DNA from: 40CM-2-70-7 sp035279865
GTDB lineage: Bacteria > Gemmatimonadota > Gemmatimonadetes > Gemmatimonadales > GWC2-71-9
NCBI GenBank assembly: GCA_035279865.1
Contig: DATEGY010000322.1
Location: 1-17,517 of the forward strand
Reading direction: 5' to 3'
DNA: 17,517 bases
Below the pieces are notes generated by a model. It was not told the DNA's origin. It saw only the letters and a list, made by a program, of their open reading frames with translations, and made no database searches. Below, in pieces: positions 11,647 to 17,517 of this stretch. Positions within the stretch are counted from its first letter, which is position 1. Every line of letters starts with the position of its first letter. The translations under genes and the position numbers were made by a program.

Positions 11647-13107
11647 TCAGGGTCGGAGGCCGAATACGTCGACTTCACCCTTGGCCCCGAGGTAGACCCG
11701 ACCGGCGGCGACCGTGGGAATCGCGAAACGCGTGGCCAGGCCGCCCGCCCCCCGGAAGATCTCCTCGCGTACGTTCGCGGCATCGAACGCGTGAAGGACG
11801 GCCGGCTTATCCTGTCCGTTCCACGTCCGGGTTTCGATCGCCCACACGATACCGTCCCGGTCGCCATTGGCAGATACCGTCGGGGTCGAGCCCGGATCGG
11901 TGGCCTTCACGGGGGAAGACTCTCGCAGCGTGAGGCCGTGATTCGAGAGGGCGTAGGCCTTCAGGACGTCGTCCGAGCCCCAGAGATAGACCGTGTGGTT
12001 CCAATAGGCGGCGGCTCCGAACCCACCGTTCGAGGTCCGGAGACTCTGCAGCGCCCGCCCCTGATCGCTCGTTCCGAACTTTCCCATCCCGGTCCGGTTG
12101 ACCACGTACGTCATGCCGTCTTTTCCCGTGACGACGATGAGCCGGTCCGGCACCAGGACCGGCCCCGACGATCCGAGGTCTTCGTCGTCGGAGGTGAGGG
12201 TGGCCTGGTTCCACGGGGTGAAGAAGTCGGTAACGGAGAGGATCGAGTCGCGGAGGGTGAGTTGGAGAATGCTCGATCCAAAGTTCCGGCGCCGGGTCCC
12301 GGTGGTGTCGAAGCTCCCGTTGCCGGTGACGGTGTAGACGCGGCCTGCGCCGTCGGCAGCCAATCCGGCGTCTCCCTGCCAGATGCCGGCGTCCGCGCCA
12401 TCGGGGGACGCGTTGAAGACCGCGCGTTGTTTCAGGGTCCTCGCGTCGTAAGCGATGACCCAGCCATGGTAGGGGGCGACGTCGCACGACGAGGCCCACG
12501 CGAGATACACCACCCCGCGATCCAGGAGCAGCGCGGCCCGCGGATTCTCGCGGAGCGGGTCGAACGAGACGACGCCATTCACGGCGTCGATCCCCGACCC
12601 GGGCACGCTCGCGTGGATGGCGATGGGGGGTGCCAGATCGTGGCCATCGTGAACGCTGAGGCGGTGAAGCGTCTGCTCGAAGGTGCCGGTGCCTGTGGAC
12701 CGCGCCAGGACGTAAATACTGCCCGTCGCAGAGTCGATCACGGGAGTGGGCGTGATACCGACGTTGGGACGGATAAAAGGACAGCGGACGTCGCGAAACG
12801 ACAGCGGGGTGCCGAGGTTGACGTGCCAGAGCGGTGTGCTGGATAGGGAAGCTGCGTCGAACGCGTAGACCGAGTTGTTCTCGGTGACGACGATCAGTGT
12901 GTTCTGGAAATAGAGGGGCTGGGCGTAGACGTCCCCATCGACGGGGAGGACGGCCACCCGGCCGAATCCCGCCTTGACCTTGGCGGGCGTGAGGATGGTC
13001 TCGTGAGTTGCGGAGCCGGTGCGGGCGTTGTCGTACTGGGCAGTGGTCTGGGCGTGCGCGGCCGTCGCGACGGCGATCGCGAGGGTGGCGCTCACCAGAA
13101 TCCTCAT
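11647..13107 (-). CDS. Secreted PQQ-like beta-propeller protein
   Basis: The protein has 486 residues from the ATG at 13107, chosen because GGGAG lies 2 bases upstream and a signal peptide starts there (MRILVSATLAIAVATAAHA, cleavage after residue 19). An upstream in-frame start at 13200 would add 31 residues and run through the MarR-type operator. The mature protein is a run of beta-propeller blades of the quinoprotein-like type: repeated segments such as VYAQPLYFQNTLIV, NSVYAFDAASL, GRVYTVTGNGSF, MTYVVNRTG and VLHAFDAANV. Blades of this sort bind PQQ in alcohol dehydrogenases or act as scaffolds, as in BamB. I see no dehydrogenase motif (no vicinal Cys-Cys, no cytochrome CxxCH), so enzymatic activity is doubtful. 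Export to the periplasm or outside is likely. The partner is unknown. Confidence 0.86.
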   Translation of the reverse strand: MRILVSATLAIAVATAAHAQTTAQYDNARTGSATHETILTPAKVKAGFGRVAVLPVDGDVYAQPLYFQNTLIVVTENNSVYAFDAASLSSTPLWHVNLGTPLSFRDVRCPFIRPNVGITPTPVIDSATGSIYVLARSTGTGTFEQTLHRLSVHDGHDLAPPIAIHASVPGSGIDAVNGVVSFDPLRENPRAALLLDRGVVYLAWASSCDVAPYHGWVIAYDARTLKQRAVFNASPDGADAGIWQGDAGLAADGAGRVYTVTGNGSFDTTGTRRRNFGSSILQLTLRDSILSVTDFFTPWNQATLTSDDEDLGSSGPVLVPDRLIVVTGKDGMTYVVNRTGMGKFGTSDQGRALQSLRTSNGGFGAAAYWNHTVYLWGSDDVLKAYALSNHGLTLRESSPVKATDPGSTPTVSANGDRDGIVWAIETRTWNGQDKPAVLHAFDAANVREEIFRGAGGLATRFAIPTVAAGRVYLGAKGEVDVFGLRP

Positions 13108-13169
13108 GGCTCCCGAAGGTACACCCTGGGCGGACCGTTGCCCACTGCCAATCGAAGCCTCACCGGGAA

Positions 13170-13188
13170 TACTTGACTCAGTCAAGTA
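13170..13188. promoter_or_regulatory. 19-bp palindromic MarR-type operator
   Basis: TACTTGACTCAGTCAAGTA is a perfect inverted repeat with 9-base arms and a single central C. It lies 41 bases upstream of the MarR-GNAT start. TTGACT inside the left arm is a good -35 for the plus strand; TACATC (13196-13201) 17 bases downstream is a weak -10. A repressor bound here would cover the -35. The site is also upstream of the divergent propeller gene, so it may control both. Confidence 0.75.
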
Positions 13189-13228
13189 ATTTCCGTACAT
13201 CCTGTGAGGGCCCTACCGAAAGCCGCCC

Positions 13229-14155
13229 ATGAGCGCCCGCAGCGAGCAAATCGCCGCCGTTCGCCGGTTCAACCGGTTTTACACGCGTCAGATCGGGCTC
13301 CTCGACGAGCACCTGAACGGATCCCCTTTCTCGTATCCGGAAGCCCGGATCATGTACGAGCTTGCCCACACCAAGGACGCGTCCGCGACCGACCTGGTGA
13401 CGAGCCTGGAAATGGACGCCGGGTTCGTGAGTCGGATCCTCGTTCGTCTCGAGCGCCGGGGACTCGTCAACCGGCGGCGGGCGGCGGCGGACCGGCGGGT
13501 CTCTCAACTGAGCTTGACCACGCGTGGCCAGGCGGAGTTCGCGGAGCTGAATGCGGCTTCACAACGCGACATGAGCCGGATGCTCGGGCGGGTGAAGGGT
13601 GACGGCCCCGATCGCCTCATCGGCGCCATGCGCACCATTGAGGACCTGCTGGGCTTTCGCGGCGCGAGGACGCGCCCGCCGATCAGGCTCCGCCGCCCCC
13701 GGCCAGGAGACCTGGGCTGGGTCGTAGAACGGAACGGCGCCGTGTACGCCCACGAATTCGGGTGGGGGCTTGAGGCCGAGGCGCTCTTCGCCCGGATCGT
13801 TTCGGACTATCAGCAGAAACACGATCCCGAGCGCGAGCGATGCTGGATTGCCGAACGCATGGGAGAACGGGTGGGCTGCGTGTTTCTGGTGAAGAAAACG
13901 GACACCATCGCCCAGCTCCGGATGCTGCTCGTCGAACCCGGCGCCCGAGGTTCCGGCCTCGGACGCCGGCTGGTCGACGAATGCACCCGATTCGCCCGTG
14001 AATCGGGGTACCGCAAGATCGTGCTGTGGACGAACCGCGTTCTCTCAGCCGCACGCCACATCTATGAAACGGCCGGCTACCGCTTCGTCAAGGAGGAACG
14101 CCACGACGAGCTCGGCACCGATCCTATTTTCGAGGTGTGGGAGTTGAAGCTCTAG
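13229..14155 (+). CDS. MarR-family regulator fused to GNAT acetyltransferase
   Basis: The protein has 308 residues in two domains. Residues 1-145 are a MarR winged helix-turn-helix: FSYPEARIMYELAH, SATDLVTSLEMDAGFVSRILVRLERRGLVNRR with the recognition helix around 62-75, and the wing AADRRVSQLSLTTRG. Residues about 151-308 are a GNAT N-acetyltransferase: RLRRPRPGDLGWVV, WIAERMGERVGCVFLV, RMLLVEPGARGSGLGRRLVDECTRFARESGY (acetyl-CoA loop G238-G245), then TAGYRFVKEE. This MarR-GNAT architecture is known in many bacteria, but substrates are mostly unknown; acetyl-CoA or the acetylated ligand may tune DNA binding. A perfect 19-bp palindrome lies upstream, fitting autoregulation. There is no close ribosome-binding site; GAGGG lies about 18 bases before the ATG. 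Its last 32 bases overlap the convergent peptidase gene. Confidence 0.93.
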   Translation: MSARSEQIAAVRRFNRFYTRQIGLLDEHLNGSPFSYPEARIMYELAHTKDASATDLVTSLEMDAGFVSRILVRLERRGLVNRRRAAADRRVSQLSLTTRGQAEFAELNAASQRDMSRMLGRVKGDGPDRLIGAMRTIEDLLGFRGARTRPPIRLRRPRPGDLGWVVERNGAVYAHEFGWGLEAEALFARIVSDYQQKHDPERERCWIAERMGERVGCVFLVKKTDTIAQLRMLLVEPGARGSGLGRRLVDECTRFARESGYRKIVLWTNRVLSAARHIYETAGYRFVKEERHDELGTDPIFEVWELKL

Positions 14156-16049
14156 TCCACACGTCGTTGGTCGTGTCGGCATCCACCCAGATCCCGTGCT
14201 TCACGGTCACCGAGCTGACCGGCTTTTTTGATGGGAGCACGACGGTCGCCTGCGCCGGGGTCTTCTCCCACACGGTCGAGGTCTCGTGCAGTGAGTCCTG
14301 CGACCCATCCCTGTACTTGACCAACAGGTCGAAGGGCGCCGGCATCCCCCCTATGTTCTTCACCTTCACGGTCGACCCGGCCACGCCCACCGGCGCCAGG
14401 TCGATATAGGTGTTCTCGAAATACCAGGAGTTCCAGAACCAGTTCAGGTTCTTCCCGGTGACATTGTTGACCGTATAGAAAAAGTCCCAGGGGATGGGAT
14501 GCTTCCCGTGCCACCGGTCCATGAACTCGTGCAGGGCCTTCCCGAACATCGCGTCGCCGAGCATGTCCTTCAGCGCCAGGTACCCGATCGACGGCTTGCC
14601 GTAGGCGTTGTTCCCGTAGGCCTGCCCGTTTTCAGCGTCATTGGGTGTGATGATCGGCAGGTCCTCGAGCGGTGAGGGATCCGCCGCCCAGCCGTTCACC
14701 CGGAATTGCCGGTAGAACTCGGCGGCCCGCTCGGGCCCCACGTCCGCCTGGCCGATCAGGTACTCGAAGGTGGTGGCCCACCCCTCGTCCATGAAGGCGT
14801 ACCGGCTCTCGTTGATCCCCATGTAGAAGGGGAAGAAGGTGTGCGCCATCTCGTGCTCGACCACGAACCGTGCGAAGACCGTGTCGGCGAACGAATTGTC
14901 GTTCACCATCATCGGGTACTCCATGTCGGCGCGTCCCTCCACCACCGTGCTTTTCTCGTACGGGTAGGGAACGCCGGGCCAGTTGTGTGAGAGCCAGCCG
15001 AGTCCATGCCGGCCGTACTGCACCATGTGACGGTAGTCTGCCGATGTGTCGTTGTAGGCGGCCTGGACCGAGGCGCGCCGGCCGGTGGCGTCGTCCACCA
15101 CCACCGAACCGCCGTCCCAGTCGTAGTGATCGCTCACGGCGAAGGTCATGTCGGGGATGTGCGCGGCCGTGAAATGCCAGGTGTGGTCGCCGTCGGCGCG
15201 CGTGACCCGGTGGGCGTTCAGGTCTTCCTGGGTCGCGATGCGAACGGTCTCGTCCGACGTCCGCGATGCCTTGAGCCGCTGGGCGGCCTCAGGCGCCAGC
15301 ACGGCATCCGGATTGGTGAGCGTGCCGGTTCCCCAGACGATGAAATTGGCCGGCACTTTCACGGAGACATCGTAGTCGTTGAAATCGGAGTAGAACTCCT
15401 GCATGTCCGTGAACGCGGTGCCGTCCCATCCGTCGTAGTCGTCGTAGACGTCGATGCGCGGGTAGAAGTAGGCGATGAAAGCCGTCGTCGAGTCGAGCAT
15501 GCCCTCGCGGTTGCTCTCCTTGGAAAGGTCGTAATGCCAGTTCAGGAGAACGTGCACGGAATCATGCGGGGCGAGCGGCTTCACCAGCCTGATGCCGCGC
15601 AGGCTGTAGGTCTGGGCCTCGGTGCCCATCAATGTGTATGCCCTGGGATTCTTGGCGGCCGTCGGAACCTGCCCCTCCACCAGGAAGGAGTCGACGTGCA
15701 CGCCCGACGTGAGATAATCATCGTCGGCCGGAAATGCCCGGGGCGCTCCGGGTTTGTGGATGTTCACGATGAACCGGAAAACCAGGTTGTGCAGGGTATC
15801 CGGACTCTCGTTGAAGTAAGTGATCTGCTCCGAACCCGTCACCAGACGCGCGGGCGGAGCGACGCTGATCGCGATCGTGTACTTGGCGTGATTCTGCCAG
15901 TAGGCGGAGCCGGGCCTCCCGTCCAGGGACCGGGCCCCCGCCTTGTAAGCCTTCGCGACGGCGCGGGGGGTGTAGAGAGTCGGGGATTGAGCGATCAGGA
16001 CCGGAGGGACAACGAGAGCAATACCAAGAGTCAGAGACTGAACGCGCAT
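14124..16049 (-). CDS. Secreted M1-family (gluzincin) metallopeptidase
   Basis: The protein has 641 residues. AAGGAG lies 9 bases before the ATG. Residues 1-20 are a signal peptide ending LIA before QS. The N-terminal half is the beta-rich domain of M1 aminopeptidases. The catalytic domain has the exopeptidase-type segment EGRADMEYPMM (371-381, in place of the classical GxMEN, with E377), the zinc motif HEMAH (399-403), and the third ligand E422 exactly 18 residues on in FMDEGWA. Y483 in AYGKPSIGY fits the transition-state Tyr. A short C-terminal beta domain (about 550-635) follows. It probably trims N-terminal residues from peptides outside the cytoplasm. The Asn-to-Tyr change in the GxMEN segment marks it as a divergent branch common in Bacteroidota and Gemmatimonadota. 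The gene overlaps the MarR-GNAT gene by 32 bases at the 3' end. Confidence 0.92.
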   Translation of the reverse strand: MRVQSLTLGIALVVPPVLIAQSPTLYTPRAVAKAYKAGARSLDGRPGSAYWQNHAKYTIAISVAPPARLVTGSEQITYFNESPDTLHNLVFRFIVNIHKPGAPRAFPADDDYLTSGVHVDSFLVEGQVPTAAKNPRAYTLMGTEAQTYSLRGIRLVKPLAPHDSVHVLLNWHYDLSKESNREGMLDSTTAFIAYFYPRIDVYDDYDGWDGTAFTDMQEFYSDFNDYDVSVKVPANFIVWGTGTLTNPDAVLAPEAAQRLKASRTSDETVRIATQEDLNAHRVTRADGDHTWHFTAAHIPDMTFAVSDHYDWDGGSVVVDDATGRRASVQAAYNDTSADYRHMVQYGRHGLGWLSHNWPGVPYPYEKSTVVEGRADMEYPMMVNDNSFADTVFARFVVEHEMAHTFFPFYMGINESRYAFMDEGWATTFEYLIGQADVGPERAAEFYRQFRVNGWAADPSPLEDLPIITPNDAENGQAYGNNAYGKPSIGYLALKDMLGDAMFGKALHEFMDRWHGKHPIPWDFFYTVNNVTGKNLNWFWNSWYFENTYIDLAPVGVAGSTVKVKNIGGMPAPFDLLVKYRDGSQDSLHETSTVWEKTPAQATVVLPSKKPVSSVTVKHGIWVDADTTNDVWTRASTPTPRK

Positions 16050-16104
16050 CGCGGGAAGCTCCTTGGGGTGGTCACGTAACTACGGACACCTGAACCATGA
16101 GATT

Positions 16105-16125
16105 CAGCCATTGATCCGATGGCTG
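16105..16125. other. Small inverted repeat between the propeller and peptidase genes
   Basis: CAGCCAT (16105-16111) and ATGGCTG (16119-16125) form a 7-bp stem with a 7-base loop, 19 bases past the stop of the minus-strand propeller gene and about 55 bases before the peptidase start. No T-run follows. It may be a weak terminator or an operator for the peptidase gene. The rest of this 94-base gap shows no clear promoter. Confidence 0.3.
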
Positions 16126-16143
16126 CTACGGTTCGTCGCGATC

Positions 16144-17517
16144 CTACGGTGTCTTCGAAGGGGTGTTCCGCCTGACGATTTCCGGAAACGCGGTGATGGC
16201 GCCCAGGGTGCGGGTTTCGCGCTCGGGGCTGGAAAGCAGGACGAGTAAGCGCCCCGAGGGACTGATGGCGTCGGTCCACGCGAACGATCCCAGGAAGGGG
16301 CCTTCCGCCAGTACGTCGGCGCGCCCGGCCCGGAAGCCTCCGATCGTGGTGATGGGGGAGCGGTAGTAGCGGCTCCCGTCCCGGTACACCACGGCGTCCC
16401 CCCGGGGGGTCCAGAGCGGGAATTGGCCGCGTTCCGCCACCGGGTAGATGGCGCCGGTGGGGGGCACCGGACTGGCGGCCACGGAGCCGTCGATGGCGCC
16501 CCAGACGAGCCAGCGGCCATCCGGAGAAAACGAGGCCGCGAATCCCTTGGCGGGGATCGGCGTGCGCACCGTGTCCTGCTCGCTCAAGGCCCGGAGGAAC
16601 AGGTCGCCCGAACGCCAGTCGGAAAACACGAAGGTCTTCCCGTCGGGTGCGGGGGTCAGATACGAGGCACCGTTGAGCCGGATGTCCGACCACTTGCCGG
16701 TCTCGAGCGATTGGAGGCGCACCCCGTAGTTCAGGAATTGCACGGGATCCCAGATCCCGATCATGAGGTCGCGGTTGGACATCCACGAGGACGGGAACGC
16801 GCGGTAATTCCCGGCGACCGGAACCGTCTGTCGCACCCCGTTGGACATGTCGAAAATCATGACCTGCCAGCCGCCCACGGGATTCCGCATCTGGACCGCG
16901 AGCTTGGTGCCGTCGGGCGAAATGCGCGTCTGTGTATAGGGTCCGCGCGGGACCGGGATCGTGTCGAAGCGCCCATTCGGTCCGGCAAACGCGATATGGA
17001 CGTAGAGCTGATTCCTGCCCGGCACGTAGACGAGGGTCCCGTCGTCCGACACGGCGAACTCCGCACAGCCATAGCCTCCCTCCATCCGGACGCCGGTCAC
17101 GATGGGGACCGACTCACCCTTCACCCGCCGGCTCGACGCGTCGAACGGCATGGCCGCCAGGACGCCGTCCCCGGTGCCGTACAGGAGATATCCGGAGGGC
17201 AGGTAGCGCGGACTGGCCCCGAAGAGCAGGTCGGCCTGCCCGACGGAGTCCATCGGCAGGACGCCCCGCCTCGTGATCGCGAACTCGGCGCCATCCGACA
17301 GCGAGAGGAGCGCGAGCTGACCCGAGCTCAGCTCCCCCACGGCCCACCGGCCACCCGGCAGGACGTCCGGGGTGCCGAACTGCGTCGTGAGATGGATGGT
17401 GGAATCGGCCGTCGCCCCGGAGGCCGACAGCGTCCGGAGATTGAAGCCCCCGCTCTCGATCAGGAGAATCCGGTCGGGCGCGAACCACGCCGTTCCCGTC
17501 ACCCGGTCCACCGTGCC
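16144..17517 (-). CDS. C-terminal WD40-like (PD40/TolB-type) propeller, 5' end outside the window
   Basis: The frame is open to the right edge, giving 457 visible residues. It carries repeated propeller strands of the PD40 type: RISPDGTKLAVQMR, TPAPDGKTFVFSDW, SFSPDGRWLVWGA and PLWTPRGDAVVYRD, with further blades upstream (DVLPGGRWAVGEL, FAVSDDGTLVYVPGR). The order of the segments (TPDVLPGG, then LLYGTGDGVLAAMPFD, then FAVSDDGTLVYVPG) is that of the C-terminal half of large Ser/Thr kinase-propeller proteins common in Gemmatimonadota and Acidobacteriota. I infer that a kinase domain and a membrane helix lie upstream outside the window, but a stand-alone TolB-like or DPP-like protein is possible. 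A GTG at 17511 is in frame, but the reading continues through it, so it is probably not the start. The same-strand M1 peptidase gene follows after a 94-base gap. Confidence 0.82.
   Translation of the reverse strand, partial: GTVDRVTGTAWFAPDRILLIESGGFNLRTLSASGATADSTIHLTTQFGTPDVLPGGRWAVGELSSGQLALLSLSDGAEFAITRRGVLPMDSVGQADLLFGASPRYLPSGYLLYGTGDGVLAAMPFDASSRRVKGESVPIVTGVRMEGGYGCAEFAVSDDGTLVYVPGRNQLYVHIAFAGPNGRFDTIPVPRGPYTQTRISPDGTKLAVQMRNPVGGWQVMIFDMSNGVRQTVPVAGNYRAFPSSWMSNRDLMIGIWDPVQFLNYGVRLQSLETGKWSDIRLNGASYLTPAPDGKTFVFSDWRSGDLFLRALSEQDTVRTPIPAKGFAASFSPDGRWLVWGAIDGSVAASPVPPTGAIYPVAERGQFPLWTPRGDAVVYRDGSRYYRSPITTIGGFRAGRADVLAEGPFLGSFAWTDAISPSGRLLVLLSSPERETRTLGAITAFPEIVRRNTPSKTP

Noticed and set aside
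11509..12846. Long plus-strand reading frame opposite the OsmC and propeller genes
   Set aside because: It crosses the boundary of two clear minus-strand genes and has no motifs or signal sequence.
13108..13200. Upstream ATG for the PQQ-like propeller gene
   Set aside because: It would place 31 residues before the signal peptide and translate through the MarR-type operator; the ATG at 13107 has GGGAG upstream.

Overview
The window is high-GC DNA packed with genes. It has no RNA genes, no CRISPR array, no insertion sequence, and no stretch over about 140 bases without a gene. The gene content suggests a soil- or water-type bacterium of the Gemmatimonadota or Acidobacteriota: a BlaI/M56 pair, a PadR regulator with an ADOP-type permease, a MarR-GNAT fusion, a PQQ-like propeller protein, a PD40-propeller protein and many secreted proteins. 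This assignment is an inference from family content; there is no 16S rRNA or other marker here.

Layout. (1) 32-4102, minus strand: a tight four-gene operon of a BlaI-type repressor, a BlaR1-like M56 membrane protease whose C-terminus is a nine-unit HEAT array, a secreted protein of about eleven HEAT units, and a small four-helix membrane protein. The first three genes are joined by two ATGA overlaps. A double BlaI-type operator lies upstream. (2) 4239-4787, plus: a secreted PEBP/YbhB-family protein diverging from that operon. (3) 4788-4903: two strong GC-rich hairpins between convergent genes; the window start carries the remnant of a third from the same family. (4) 4904-7925, minus: padR and an ADOP/MacB-like permease, 1 base apart. 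(5) 7972-8538, minus: a Tat-exported MsrB, diverging from (6) 8653-9219, plus: an isochorismatase-fold protein whose nucleophile position is Val. (7) 9161-13107, minus: a PQQ-like propeller protein, an OsmC protein and a hybrid histidine kinase, possibly one transcription unit. (8) 13229-14155, plus: a MarR-GNAT fusion with a 19-bp palindromic operator just upstream. (9) 14124-16049, minus: a secreted M1-type metallopeptidase. (10) 16144 to the right edge, minus: the C-terminal propeller of a protein that starts outside the window.

How the genes may work together. The most unusual unit is region 1. BlaR1/MecR1 proteins sense beta-lactams with a C-terminal extracytoplasmic penicillin-binding domain and then inactivate the BlaI repressor. 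Here that sensor is replaced by a HEAT solenoid, and the next gene encodes a second secreted HEAT solenoid of the same repeat type. This suggests signalling through a protein or peptide ligand, with the secreted HEAT protein as partner, competitor or effector. The rest looks like envelope, stress and transport functions (MsrB, OsmC, ADOP permease, peptidase), each next to its own regulator.
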